DNA from: Pseudoxanthomonas suwonensis
GTDB taxonomy: Bacteria; Pseudomonadota; Gammaproteobacteria; Xanthomonadales; Xanthomonadaceae
Assembly (NCBI GenBank): GCA_003240695.1
Contig: QFNC01000003.1
Span: 62,001 to 126,000 of the forward strand
Direction: 5' to 3'
Length of the DNA stretch: 64,000 nt
Made by a program: the position numbers and the translations under genes. Below are positions 1-9,057 of the stretch, piece by piece. Each line of letters begins with the position of its first letter. Position 1 is the first letter of the stretch. Under the pieces are notes generated by a model. That model had not been told where the DNA came from, made no database searches, and was given only the letters and a program-made list of their open reading frames with translations.

Positions 1-370
1 GCGTCTGCAAGATGCCGAAGTGATCCAGCAGCAGCGAGGCGGTGACCTGGCCGAAGATGGTCAGGCAGATGATGGACGCGGCGCCCAGCCGTGGAATCAG
101 CAGGGTGAAGGCGGCCACGTACAGCGCGCCGATCAGGCCGCCCATCCAGATCCAGACTGGCAGGCGCGCATCCGGCGCCAGCCGCAGGCCGTTGCGCGAC
201 GCCAGCAGGTACGCACCCAGCGCCAGCGTTCCTACCACGAACGACACGAATGCGGCCGCGACAGGCCCACCGATCTGGGTGCCGAGGCGGGCATTCACCA
301 GACCCTGCAAGGGCAGGATGGCGCCGATGACGATGGCCACGGCGATGCCGGCCCACAGGGTGTTGTTCAT
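1..370 (-). CDS. DMT/YdcZ-type membrane transporter (DUF606), 3' end cut by window edge
   Basis: Read from the minus strand, an open frame starts with MNNTLWAGIAVAIVIGAILP and runs off the left edge after about 123 residues. It is made of successive hydrophobic segments (IAVAIVIGAILPLQG, FVSFVVGTLALGAYLLA, WIWMGGLIGALYVAAFTLLI, then IICLTIFGQVTASLLL), with the QGLVNARLG and GGLIGALYV patterns I associate with the DUF606/YdcZ branch of small drug/metabolite permeases. It is therefore probably an inner-membrane exporter; the substrate cannot be told. Its ATG overlaps the stop of the upstream SDR gene in an ATGA, so the two are probably translated together. Family call fairly good, function open. 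Confidence 0.72.
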   Translation of the reverse strand, partial: MNNTLWAGIAVAIVIGAILPLQGLVNARLGTQIGGPVAAAFVSFVVGTLALGAYLLASRNGLRLAPDARLPVWIWMGGLIGALYVAAFTLLIPRLGAASIICLTIFGQVTASLLLDHFGILQT

Positions 371-1122
371 GCGTTCGGATTCCGGTGGATCTGAAGGCCG
401 GCCGGCGATTGGCTGACCGGCATCAGTTCGATGCGGTTGACATTGAGATGCGGCGGCAACTGCACCAGCCAGCGCACGGTGTCGGCGATGTCGTTGGCCG
501 TGATGGGATCGGCACCCGCATACAGCGCGTCGGATGCGGCCTGGTCGCCACCGGTGCGCACCAGTGTGAATTCGGTTTCGGCCAGGCCCGGTTCGATGCT
601 GGTGACGCGCACGCCGCTGCCATGCAGGTCGCTGCGCAGGCCCAGCGAAAACTGGGTGACGAAGGCCTTGGTGCCGCCGTACACATTGCTGCCGCGGTAC
701 GAGTAGGTCGCGGCAATCGAACTGATGTTGACGATCAGGCCCTTCGCGGCGATCAGCCGTGGCAGCAGCGCATGGGTCAGGGTGACCAGGCCGGTGATGT
801 TGGTGTCGATCATCTGCCGCCACTGCTGCAGGTCGGCCTGCGGCGCGGGCGCGGTGCCCAGCGCCAGTCCGGCGTTGTTCACCAGCAGGTCGACGTGCTG
901 GAAACGCTCCGGCAGCGCGTCGATCGCGGCGGTGATGGCATCGGCATCGCGGATGTCGAAACAGGCCACGGCGCAGGCATCGCCGGATTCGGCCTGCAGC
1001 ACGTCCAGCCGTTCGCGGCGACGGCCGGTGATGAGGACCTGCCAACCCTCGCCCAGCAACATGCGGGCGATGGCGCGGCCGAACCCGGAACTGGCGCCGG
1101 TCACGAATGCGGTGCGGGGCAT
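367..1122 (-). CDS. ydfG: SDR-family NADP-dependent 3-hydroxy acid dehydrogenase (YdfG-like)
   Basis: A 251-residue classical short-chain dehydrogenase. The Rossmann cofactor motif TGASSGFG lies near residue 8 and is followed by a GRRRERL stretch, whose arginines suit NADP(H). NNAG, the NISS serine region and YGGTK supply the Asn-Ser-Tyr-Lys active site. The segment after IEPGLAETEF resembles E. coli YdfG (3-hydroxy acid / malonic semialdehyde reductase), as does the length. Substrate is inferred from family resemblance only. It is followed, with a 4-base overlap, by the DMT-type permease, suggesting a two-gene unit. Confidence 0.82.
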   Translation of the reverse strand: MPRTAFVTGASSGFGRAIARMLLGEGWQVLITGRRRERLDVLQAESGDACAVACFDIRDADAITAAIDALPERFQHVDLLVNNAGLALGTAPAPQADLQQWRQMIDTNITGLVTLTHALLPRLIAAKGLIVNISSIAATYSYRGSNVYGGTKAFVTQFSLGLRSDLHGSGVRVTSIEPGLAETEFTLVRTGGDQAASDALYAGADPITANDIADTVRWLVQLPPHLNVNRIELMPVSQSPAGLQIHRNPNA

Positions 1123-1189
1123 GCAGGTGCCATGCGGACGAGAGGGCTTCCATGGTAGTGCCTTCCCGGCGCGCGATCGCGCGATGCCG

Positions 1190-1780
1190 TTACCACACGC
1201 ATGGAATCAGCCGCTTCGTGCTGCGCGCATAGGCCGGATACTGCTGCGGGAAGGCCTGCCGCAGCGCCCGTTCCTCCACCCGGATGCGATGCAGGAACCC
1301 GGGCACCACCAGCAGCGCCATCGCCATCCAGCCGGCCCACGTGCCCAGTGCCAGCGGAAAGCACAGGAACGTGCACAGCGCGCCGGTGTACGAGGGATGC
1401 CGCAACCAGCGGTAGGGGCCGTGCCGGATCAATTCATGATCGTCGTGGATGGCGACGTGGATGGTGAAGAAGCGGTCCAGCACCTGCACCGAGCGGATCC
1501 GCAACACGATGCCGGACAGCATGCCGGTGCAACCGATCGCGAACAGCACCAAGCGCAGTCGTTCCGGAGCCATGCCGATGCCCTGCCAGGCCATCCACAG
1601 GCTTGCGATCACGCCGGTAGGCAACAACACACGCAGCCATTGCAGCGTGCCGGCATCGTGTGCCTTGCCGCGATCGGCGGCGCGCAGGCGGTGAATCCAG
1701 ACCTCGCTGCCCAGCCACAGAACAGACAACACGGCCAGCAGCAGCGTGCCCGGAGTCGGCGCGGAAAAGGAAACGATCAC
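1190..1780 (-). CDS. Isoprenylcysteine carboxyl methyltransferase-like membrane protein
   Basis: 196 residues from a GTG start at 1780, which overlaps the upstream stop (GTGA) and follows the reading frame of the recognisable protein; a longer upstream extension in the same frame is low-complexity shadow. The first 110 residues hold several membrane segments. The C-terminal third carries HGPYRWLRHPSYTG and EERALRQAFPQQYPAYARST, the methyl-donor-binding signature shared by ICMT, phospholipid methyltransferase and NnrU-like bacterial proteins. Bacterial members methylate unknown lipids or thiols, so the substrate is open. It is the last gene of the HSP90-family/TPR unit. Confidence 0.8.
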   Translation of the reverse strand: MIVSFSAPTPGTLLLAVLSVLWLGSEVWIHRLRAADRGKAHDAGTLQWLRVLLPTGVIASLWMAWQGIGMAPERLRLVLFAIGCTGMLSGIVLRIRSVQVLDRFFTIHVAIHDDHELIRHGPYRWLRHPSYTGALCTFLCFPLALGTWAGWMAMALLVVPGFLHRIRVEERALRQAFPQQYPAYARSTKRLIPCVW

Positions 1781-4083
1781 AACCCGTAACGGTCGATCAC
1801 GTCCTGGTGCGGCCGGGTATCGACCTTGCAGGCCTCGGCCAGTCGCAGCCAGCACAGGCGGTTCGGCCAGTCTGCAGTGGTCTCGCGCAGGGTCTGGTCG
1901 ATCACCGCCGGCGCAGTGCCATCGGGCGCGGCCACGCTGAAGAACACGCCCGGCAGTTCGGCCATGCCGTTGTCGCGGTCCGCCAGCCGGTACTGGTCGT
2001 TGCTGTGCAGGCTGACATTCCATCCGCGTGCCTGTAGGGCATCGACGAACGCGTCCAGCGCGGCCTTGCCCGGATGCGGACCATCCACCGGCCAGCTGCG
2101 ACCCAGTTGCCCGCTGCGCAGCACGTGCACGGCGGCGAAGGTGGGGATGAAGCCGCTGCGCTGTTCGTCGTTGTCCGGCGGCGGCACCAAGGGCTGTGCG
2201 TCGAACACCACCAGATCGCGCGCGTGCTGCGGATGCCGGAAAGCGGCGTTTTCCTGCACCTGTGCCGTCACCGGGCCGGTGCGGCGGGCCATGTAGTCGA
2301 GCGATTCGCCGTTGTCGTGGAACCGGATCAGCGCCCAGCCCCAGTGCTCCTCGATGGGCCCTTCGCCCGGATCGACATTCAATTGCAGCCGTTCGGCCAT
2401 GGCGCGCACGCCGGCCCAGTCTTCGGCCGCACTGGCGGCAGTCAGGTAATCCCAGCCCGGCGAGGCGTCATCCGGTAGTGCATCCACCAGCTCGCGTTGC
2501 ACCGCGGCCGCATCGGCAAAACGCTGCTGGCGCATCAGGCCGGATGCCAGCAATCGCCGCGCGCCATGCGATCCGGGTGATTGCGCCAGCAGTGCACGGC
2601 AATGCCGTTCCACCGCCGGCCAGTCCGCATGCCGCCAAGCCAGTTGCGCGCGGCACCAGTGCGCGGTGACGGGATGATCGGCGTCATGCAGGCGTGCGAG
2701 TTGCTCCACCGCTTCGCTGGCCGCGCCGCCATCTTCCAGCAGCATGCCCAGCAACACGTAGGCCAGCGGTTGTTCCTGGCCGGGCGTACGATGCCGCCGC
2801 AGGTAGTCGAACAGCAGCGCATGCGCCTGATCGCCGGCACCGCAGGCCTGCAGCGCGCGTGCGGTCTGTTCGCACAGCTCGACATCGTCGGGGCGTTGTT
2901 GCAACGCCGTCTGCAGCCACTGCACGTCGCGTTCGGGGCTGCGCGGTGCATCACCCAGCTCGTGAGTCAGCCAGTGCAGCAGGCGGGCGGCAGGCACCGG
3001 CAGGGCTTGATCATGACCGTGTGCGGCGATCGAACGTTCCAATGCATCCAATGCTGCCGCGGCACCGTGATCCACGCGCAGCCGCGCCTGGTGCATCCGT
3101 GCCAGCTGCAGCATGCGTCGCGCCGACCACAGCGCATCGCGCTGCAAGGCCAGCGGAATGCACACCGCTGCCATGTCCACCACATGCCGATGCGCGCCCA
3201 CGGCCGCGAAGTGATCCAGTCCCTGCTGCAACCGGCGACCCAGCTGCCAGCTGTTTTCATCCGGATGGCGCTGCAGCAACGGCGCTGCCGCTTTCGCCCA
3301 GCGCAGCAATTCGGCCGGATGCAGTTCGTGCGGATCGGGCAGACAGGCGAAGGCCTCCTCGTCGCGGCCCATTGCGGCCAGCGCATGCGCCTTGATCACG
3401 TCGCGCGGCTGGGCGATGTTGCGCCATTCCGGACCCTCGGTCCTGGCTTCCTCGGCGGCGATGTGCTGCAGCGCTTCGTCGAAACGGCCCAGTTCGATCA
3501 GCAGCTTGTTGCGGATTTCCAGCATGCCGGCATTGACCTCTTCGCCGGCATCCTCGGACAGCTGCATCTGCGCCTGCAGGTAGGCCAGGGCGTCGTCGAA
3601 ACGGCCGGCATCGCGCAGGGCTTCGGCCTTTTCGGTGCTCAGGCATTGGAAGCAGCCCCATCTCGGCGTGATCCGGGCCAGGGTTTCATCGCACACGGCG
3701 ATGCGCTCCTCCACCCAGCCGGGGCCGTCGATGTTGGCGTAGCAGGCCGACAGGTCCTGGGTCACGCACACCGACTGCGGGCACTGGATGGTGTCCGGGC
3801 GATGCGCGAACTCGAACAGCGCGGTGGCATCGGCCAGGGCCATGTCGCCTTCGCCCCGATTGCCCAGCCGGTTGCGCATTTCCCAGTGCCGCACGAACAC
3901 TTCCAGCCACGGATTGTCCAAGGTGCGGCACAGCGCCTTGGCTTCCGGCAGCAGCGCCTCGGCGCGGGCGACTTCCAGGTCGCACACGTCGTTGGTGAGG
4001 CGTTCGATCAGCTCGGCGTTGTGGGCCTGGCCGGCTTCGGTCAGGTCGTCCTGCAGTTTCATCACCCATTGCCAGATGTTCAT
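1777..4083 (-). CDS. Tetratricopeptide-repeat protein partnered with the HSP90-family ATPase
   Basis: 768 residues starting MNIWQWVMKLQDDL, with an ATG that overlaps the stop of the HSP90-family gene (ATGA). There is no signal peptide. Most of the protein is alpha-helical with degenerate TPR-like units, for example KAEALRDAGRFDDALAYLQ and later LLASGLMRQQRFADAAAVQ and VARALQACG-type helices. A non-repeat C-terminal domain (about residues 600-768) has a segment resembling a mixed alpha/beta fold that I do not recognise. The overlap with an HSP90-like gene suggests a chaperone cofactor or adaptor, by analogy with eukaryotic TPR co-chaperones; that role is inference. Confidence 0.72.
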   Translation of the reverse strand: MNIWQWVMKLQDDLTEAGQAHNAELIERLTNDVCDLEVARAEALLPEAKALCRTLDNPWLEVFVRHWEMRNRLGNRGEGDMALADATALFEFAHRPDTIQCPQSVCVTQDLSACYANIDGPGWVEERIAVCDETLARITPRWGCFQCLSTEKAEALRDAGRFDDALAYLQAQMQLSEDAGEEVNAGMLEIRNKLLIELGRFDEALQHIAAEEARTEGPEWRNIAQPRDVIKAHALAAMGRDEEAFACLPDPHELHPAELLRWAKAAAPLLQRHPDENSWQLGRRLQQGLDHFAAVGAHRHVVDMAAVCIPLALQRDALWSARRMLQLARMHQARLRVDHGAAAALDALERSIAAHGHDQALPVPAARLLHWLTHELGDAPRSPERDVQWLQTALQQRPDDVELCEQTARALQACGAGDQAHALLFDYLRRHRTPGQEQPLAYVLLGMLLEDGGAASEAVEQLARLHDADHPVTAHWCRAQLAWRHADWPAVERHCRALLAQSPGSHGARRLLASGLMRQQRFADAAAVQRELVDALPDDASPGWDYLTAASAAEDWAGVRAMAERLQLNVDPGEGPIEEHWGWALIRFHDNGESLDYMARRTGPVTAQVQENAAFRHPQHARDLVVFDAQPLVPPPDNDEQRSGFIPTFAAVHVLRSGQLGRSWPVDGPHPGKAALDAFVDALQARGWNVSLHSNDQYRLADRDNGMAELPGVFFSVAAPDGTAPAVIDQTLRETTADWPNRLCWLRLAEACKVDTRPHQDVIDRYGL

Positions 4084-5960
4084 GCCGATGCGTCCGTTGG
4101 CCGGGACGACGGATCGATCAGCCGCTGCACCGAGGCCGCCAGTTGCTGCAGGGCGCGATTCAGCGACGGCCCGCCATCGCCATGGCTGTTGTGGCCCAGG
4201 ATGGTCTTGAAGGCTTTCAGCAGCACCGCCGCATCGTCGGCATGCGGATTGCCGGCGCGCATGGCCTTCAGCAGCGCGTCGATGGCGGGGTTGTCCAGGT
4301 TCACGTACAGCCGGCTGGCCGGGGCGTCGTCGATGCGGGCGGTGAACTGCCGTGCCAGCCGCAGCGCCGCCATCGACATCTGCTTGTCGCTGGCGTCCTC
4401 GTCCAGGCGTCGTTTGAGTTCGCTGTCGCGGTCGGTCACCACCACCAGCGGCAGATCGTGCGGACTGAACCGCGCCGCCACCAGTGCTTCGCCATCTCCC
4501 AACCGTGCCTGCAACCAGTCCAGTTCGGCCTGCGGCAGCGTGGCGGCATGGAACAGCTGGCGATTGCCCTGTTCGGTGCCCAGTTCCACCAGGCGCACGC
4601 CGCGCGATTGCGTCCAGCGGCGCAGGAACGGCACCACCGCATAGCGATTGCCGTGCGCCACCGGAATGCCCAGCGCGCGGAACAGCATGCCTTCGAAACC
4701 GACCTGGTTGTCCAGCACCACGTGCACCGCGCCGCGTGCCAGCAGCTCCGCCGCCGGCAGGTCGCCCTGCGAGGTGGGAATGCGCAGGCTGTCCTTCAGC
4801 AGGTCGAACAGGCGCTCGTCGCACAGGGCCGCTCCCAGCAGCCCCTCGTTATGCCGCGACAGCACCCGACGCCACGCCTCCGGTTGCTGCCGGGCCACCT
4901 GGGCCAGGCCGTCGATCAGGGTTTCCAGCAGGGCGTGACGGGTGGCTTCGTAATGACGGTCGCGCTGCAGATCTTCGCGGCTGGCGGTGGGGGTCATGCG
5001 GGTGGATTCGATCACCCCGCCCACGAAACCCGCCCAGCTGGGCAGCAGGTCGCGGGCGTTGTCGTCCAGCAGCATGCCGCGCAGGAACACCGACAGATTG
5101 CGGTTGTCGCTGGTGCCGTAGGTGGCACCGTCTTGCACCCACAGCAGGCCGGTGGCGTCGCTGTCCTCGCGCGGGGCGACCGGCAGCGTGCAGATCGGCT
5201 CGAAGTGGTGCTCGAAGCGCGCGGCGAATTCCAGATCGCGCCGGCGCTGCTGCAATGGATGCAGCGGGACGGCATCCTGTTGTCGCCACGGCGGCGGGTC
5301 CGGATTGATTGCCTGCGGATTGCCGGCGATGAAGATCGGTTCGGACAGCAGCGCGCAGTAGTGTTCCAGAATCTCGTGCAGGCGTGCTGGCTGGGTCAGC
5401 ATGGCGTAGTCGTCGTGCAGTTCCAGCACGATTTCCGTGCCCACGGGCCGCGCCGGCATCGCCGTGACCACGTACTGCTCGGCGGTGCTGGACACGTAGC
5501 TGTGCCCCGCATCGGGCTGCTGGTACGAGGTGGTGCGCACGGTCACGCGTTTGGCCAGCACGAATGCCGACAGGAATCCCAGCCCGAACATGCCGATCAG
5601 GCCGCTGTCCTCGTGGCCCGACTGCCGCAGCTGGCGGGTGTAGCCCACGCCCACGGTGGCCAGATACTGGTGGATTTCCGCTTCGGTCAGCCCCGCGCCG
5701 GTGTCGATGATGCGCAGCACGTTGGCGGCGCGATCCACGCTCAGGTCGATGCGTCCCGGCTGCCCCAGTGCGGCCCAGTCGGCATCTTCCAGCCGCCGCC
5801 GCAGGATCGAATCGTGCGCGTTCTGCACCAGTTCGCGCAGCGCCACCATCGGCGTGGAATACAGATGCTTGCTCAGCACCGACATCAGGCCGCTCAGGTC
5901 CACGCCGGCGCGGCGGATCTGGCTCAGGTCGTGGGATGGCGGTTCGACGGAAGAATCCAT
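4080..5960 (-). CDS. HSP90-family (GHKL) ATPase, short HtpG-like protein
   Basis: 626 residues. The N-terminal third has the GHKL ATP-binding motifs: ALRELVQNAHDSILRR (N box), IIDTGAGLTEAEIHQYL (DxGxG), SGLIGMFGLGFLSAFVLA (lid/G box) and VGTEIVLELHDDY. The middle contains WVQDGATYGTSDNRNLSVFLRGMLLDD-like sequence (quoted in part), typical of HSP90 middle domains, but the C-terminal dimerisation region is short and divergent. It matches the actinobacterial/proteobacterial 'HSP90 family protein' group rather than housekeeping HtpG. It would be a cytosolic ATP-dependent chaperone. It lies 22 bp downstream of a small basic protein and overlaps the TPR gene. Confidence 0.85.
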   Translation of the reverse strand: MDSSVEPPSHDLSQIRRAGVDLSGLMSVLSKHLYSTPMVALRELVQNAHDSILRRRLEDADWAALGQPGRIDLSVDRAANVLRIIDTGAGLTEAEIHQYLATVGVGYTRQLRQSGHEDSGLIGMFGLGFLSAFVLAKRVTVRTTSYQQPDAGHSYVSSTAEQYVVTAMPARPVGTEIVLELHDDYAMLTQPARLHEILEHYCALLSEPIFIAGNPQAINPDPPPWRQQDAVPLHPLQQRRRDLEFAARFEHHFEPICTLPVAPREDSDATGLLWVQDGATYGTSDNRNLSVFLRGMLLDDNARDLLPSWAGFVGGVIESTRMTPTASREDLQRDRHYEATRHALLETLIDGLAQVARQQPEAWRRVLSRHNEGLLGAALCDERLFDLLKDSLRIPTSQGDLPAAELLARGAVHVVLDNQVGFEGMLFRALGIPVAHGNRYAVVPFLRRWTQSRGVRLVELGTEQGNRQLFHAATLPQAELDWLQARLGDGEALVAARFSPHDLPLVVVTDRDSELKRRLDEDASDKQMSMAALRLARQFTARIDDAPASRLYVNLDNPAIDALLKAMRAGNPHADDAAVLLKAFKTILGHNSHGDGGPSLNRALQQLAASVQRLIDPSSRPTDASA

Positions 5961-5982
5961 GGGTGCTCGAATGGGAAAGAGA

Positions 5983-6387
5983 TCAGGCCGTGTCGTCGGG
6001 CGATGCCGTCTGGGCGGCCGGCTTGCGTTTGCGCGGCGTCGTCGCCTTGGCTGCAGCCGATGGCTTGGATGCCGCTTCGCCAGTTGGCGCGACCGATTTG
6101 CGCTTGCGCGAACTGGCCGCCTTGCCGGAGGTGCGCGACTTGGTGGCGCGATGCTGCTTCAGCATGTCCTCGGCCAGCAGCACGTCCTCGGACAGGATCC
6201 CCGCGGCCCTGGCGATGGCGATGCGGGCGGCGGCCTTGTTCTCGTCGGGATTGGCCAGCAGCAATTCGCGGATGGCTTCGCGCACGGCCTTGTCGGCATC
6301 ATGCTTCAGCTTGAGATGTTCGCCTTGGCGGAACAGCCCCATCAGCGCATCGACGACGGGCTTGATCAGTGCGGCTTCGATCGGCAT
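5983..6387 (-). CDS. Small protein with helical head and Lys/Arg-Ala-rich histone-like tail
   Basis: 134 residues from the ATG at 6387 (MPIEAALIKPVVDALMG), preceded by GGAG about ten bases upstream; the in-frame codons further upstream lack such a site. Residues 1-75 are predicted helices without a motif I know. From about residue 78 the chain becomes a low-complexity tail rich in Lys, Arg, Ser, Ala and Pro, with the repeats SRKRKS and TPRKRKPA, like histone-H1-like bacterial tails. It may bind nucleic acid or another polyanion. It is the first gene of the HSP90-family unit (22-bp gap), so it may be a partner or client; function unknown. Confidence 0.65.
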   Translation of the reverse strand: MPIEAALIKPVVDALMGLFRQGEHLKLKHDADKAVREAIRELLLANPDENKAAARIAIARAAGILSEDVLLAEDMLKQHRATKSRTSGKAASSRKRKSVAPTGEAASKPSAAAKATTPRKRKPAAQTASPDDTA

Positions 6388-6459
6388 GGGAGGAGTCTCC
6401 GTTGGCCCTGCAGTGTAGGCCGAAGGCATCTCACCGGCGGCGACGCCGGCCGCGGCCGG

Positions 6460-7296
6460 TCACTGCGCCTTGATCGCCATCGCCGGCAGGCCGCCGGAGG
6501 CCAGCTTCGATTTGGCATCGGCCAATTCGGTGGCAGTGCCGTAAGGCCCCATGCGGACGCGGTACATCGTTTTGCCGTTGATCTGCGCCGACTCCACCCG
6601 CGCGTTCAGACCCAGCAGCGCGATCTTCGCCTTCACCGCCTCGGCATCGCCGCTGGCCGCGAACGAGCCGGCCTGCAGTACGTAGGGCGTTTGCATGCGC
6701 GTGTCGGTCGTGGCCTCGGTGGTTGATGTGGCTGCTTGCGTTGACGTTGGGGTCGCGGTGGTCGTGGCATCTGCCTGACGCGCAGGCTGTGGGGTTGCCG
6801 CAGACGGGCTGTTCGTCACTGCGCCGTCGGCAGCGGCCGTGGCGGTGTCGACGGCCTGCGGCGGCGTGGCATCGGGCTCAGCGGTTTGCGCGGCCTGCTG
6901 CTGTGCGAGACGCTGCTTGCGTGCGGCTTCATCGCGTGCAGCGGCAGCCAGCTGGGCATCGGTCAATTCCACTTCCTGGCCGGGCAGCAGGGTATAGAAG
7001 TCGTAGTCCTCGCCAGTGCCGGCGGCAGCAGGCGGCTTGCCTGTGGATGCGGCAGGTCCACGCGGCTCGCTCACCACCGCGGCATCCTCGGCAGTCACCG
7101 GTTGCGGCTGTGCATCGGGGTTCGGGCGGGGCCGCAGAAAGCCGCCGGACTCGTCGTCGCCCAGCACTCTCGGCAATGCCAGAATCACCAGCAGCGTCAG
7201 CAACACGCCCAGTACCAGCCAGGCCCAGCCGGGCAAGCCGGCGGCGTTGCTGCCACCCTTGCGCCGTGCTTGCGATTTTCCGCCTCGTGCCGCCAC
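6460..7296 (-). CDS. SPOR-domain membrane protein (FtsN-like)
   Basis: 278 residues from a GTG that immediately follows the argS stop (TAA then GTG). Layout: a basic cytoplasmic N-terminus (AARGGKSQARRKGG), a single membrane helix at about residues 24-44 (WAWLVLGVLLTLLVILAL), a YDFYTLLPGQEVEL patch near 98, a long Ala/Thr/Gln/Pro-rich linker, and a C-terminal SPOR domain (YVLQAGSFAASGDAEAVKAK to the end) that should bind denuded septal peptidoglycan. The architecture and the position after argS are those of FtsN-like division proteins in this group. Being single-copy FtsN is plausible but unproven. Confidence 0.85.
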   Translation of the reverse strand: MAARGGKSQARRKGGSNAAGLPGWAWLVLGVLLTLLVILALPRVLGDDESGGFLRPRPNPDAQPQPVTAEDAAVVSEPRGPAASTGKPPAAAGTGEDYDFYTLLPGQEVELTDAQLAAAARDEAARKQRLAQQQAAQTAEPDATPPQAVDTATAAADGAVTNSPSAATPQPARQADATTTATPTSTQAATSTTEATTDTRMQTPYVLQAGSFAASGDAEAVKAKIALLGLNARVESAQINGKTMYRVRMGPYGTATELADAKSKLASGGLPAMAIKAQ

Positions 7297-9000
7297 TTAC
7301 ATCGCCTCCGGGGCGTGCACGCCCATCAATGCCAGGCCATTGGCCAGAACCTGCCGCGTGGCCTGCGCCAAAACCAGTCGCGCATCACGCAGCGCGGCAT
7401 CATCCACCAGAAACTGGTGATCGTTGTAATACGTCTGGAAGGCCTGTGCCAGTTCCAGCAGATAGGTGGCGATGAGATGCGGCTCCAGCTGGGTGCCGGC
7501 CGCGGCCACCACGTCGGGCCAGCGCGACAGGTCGGTCAGCAGCTCGCGCAGGCTGGTATCCTCCAGGTCCAGCGGCTGCGCCAGACCATTGTCGGCATCG
7601 AAGGCCAGGCCACGCTCGGCCAGCTGCCGGAACACCCCGCAGATGCGCGCGTGCGACAGCTGCACGTAGTACACCGGGTTGTCCAGCGACTGCGAGCGCG
7701 CCAGGTCGATGTCGAAGGTGAGCTGCGAATCCGGCTTGCGCGCCACCAGGAACCAGCGCGTGGCATCGCGGCCGGCCTCGTCGATCAGGTCGCGCAGGGT
7801 CAGGTAGCTGCCGGCGCGCTTGGACAGTTTCACTTCCTCGCCGCCGCGCATCACCGTGACCATCTGGTGCAGCACGTACTCCGGCCAACCCTGCGGAATG
7901 CCGACATCCAGCGCCTGCAACCCGGCCTTCACGCGGGCCAGCGAGCCATGGTGGTCGGCGCCCAGTTCGGTAATGGCGCGCTCGTAGCCGCGCTGCCATT
8001 TCGACAGGTGGTAGGCCACGTCCGGTACGAAATAGGTGTAACTGCCATCCGACTTGCGCATCACCCGGTCCTTGTCGTCGCCGAACGCGGTCGTGCGCAG
8101 CCACAGTGCGCCGCCGTCCTCGTAGGTGTGGCCGTTGGCGGACAGGCGCTGCACGGTTTCGTCCACCTTGCCGTCGGTGTACAGCGACGATTCGAGGAAA
8201 TACGTGTCGAACTGCACGCCGTAGGCGTCCAGATCGGCGTTCTGCTCGCGGCGCAGCCAGGCCACCGAAAACGCGCGGATGGCATCGAGGTCATCCGCAT
8301 CGTGCTTGCCGGCCACGGTGTGGCCATCGACCTCGACGCGGTCGCCGCGCAGGTACGCATCGGCCACGTCGGCGATGTAGTCGCCGTTGTAGGCATCGGC
8401 CGGCCAGCCGGCATCGCCCGGCTTCAAGCCCTTCGCGCGTGCCTGCACCGATGCGGCGAGATTCTCGATCTGCACGCCGGCATCGTTGTAGTAGAACTCG
8501 CGCTTCACCGCCCAGCCGTTGGCTTCCAGCACGCGGGCGATGCAGTCGCCGATCACCGCGGCACGGCCGTGGCCCACGTGCAGCGGACCGGTGGGATTGG
8601 CCGACACGTATTCCACGCCGGCCGTGCGTCCCGCACCACTGCTGTTGCGGCCGAACTGCGCGGTTTGCGCGTGGATGTCCTGCAGCAGCGCCTGCCAGGC
8701 TGCAGGAGCCAGCCGCAGGTTGATGAATCCGGGGCCGGCGATCTCCACGCCGGCGATGGCCGCATCGGCCGGCAGGGCGTCCACCAGTGCCTGCGCGATG
8801 ACACGCGGATTGGCCTTCTGTCCCCGCTTGCCGAGTTGCCCGGCCAGCAGCATCGCGGCATTGCTGGAAAAATCGCCATGGCTGCGCTCGCGCGGACGCT
8901 CGATAGTGAAATCGGGGGTGGCGAGGTCGGCCGGCAGGCTGCCGGACTGGCGCAAGCTGGCGATGCCCTGCTCGATGAGGGCGCGGAGTCGGGTTTTCAC
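7297..9000 (-). CDS. argS: Arginyl-tRNA synthetase
   Basis: 567 residues, the usual class I ArgRS length. The N-terminal ADD-type domain is followed by the HIGH-equivalent in NPTGPLHVGHGRAAVIGD and by the VKLSKRAGSYLTL segment that replaces KMSKS. The C-terminal anticodon-binding domain ends in a helix bundle. The enzyme charges tRNA-Arg. It starts at the ATG at 9000 and ends directly against the SPOR-protein start codon, so the two are almost certainly co-transcribed. Confidence 0.96.
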   Translation of the reverse strand: MKTRLRALIEQGIASLRQSGSLPADLATPDFTIERPRERSHGDFSSNAAMLLAGQLGKRGQKANPRVIAQALVDALPADAAIAGVEIAGPGFINLRLAPAAWQALLQDIHAQTAQFGRNSSGAGRTAGVEYVSANPTGPLHVGHGRAAVIGDCIARVLEANGWAVKREFYYNDAGVQIENLAASVQARAKGLKPGDAGWPADAYNGDYIADVADAYLRGDRVEVDGHTVAGKHDADDLDAIRAFSVAWLRREQNADLDAYGVQFDTYFLESSLYTDGKVDETVQRLSANGHTYEDGGALWLRTTAFGDDKDRVMRKSDGSYTYFVPDVAYHLSKWQRGYERAITELGADHHGSLARVKAGLQALDVGIPQGWPEYVLHQMVTVMRGGEEVKLSKRAGSYLTLRDLIDEAGRDATRWFLVARKPDSQLTFDIDLARSQSLDNPVYYVQLSHARICGVFRQLAERGLAFDADNGLAQPLDLEDTSLRELLTDLSRWPDVVAAAGTQLEPHLIATYLLELAQAFQTYYNDHQFLVDDAALRDARLVLAQATRQVLANGLALMGVHAPEAM

Positions 9001-9057
9001 GGATGCTGCAGGCGGCGCGTCAAAGTGCCTGCATTGTAAAGGATTCGGCGCGATGGA

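Noticed and set aside
2581..6314. Long plus-strand frames opposite the HSP90-family and TPR genes
   Set aside because: Shadow frames; the minus strand encodes recognisable proteins with coupled starts and stops.
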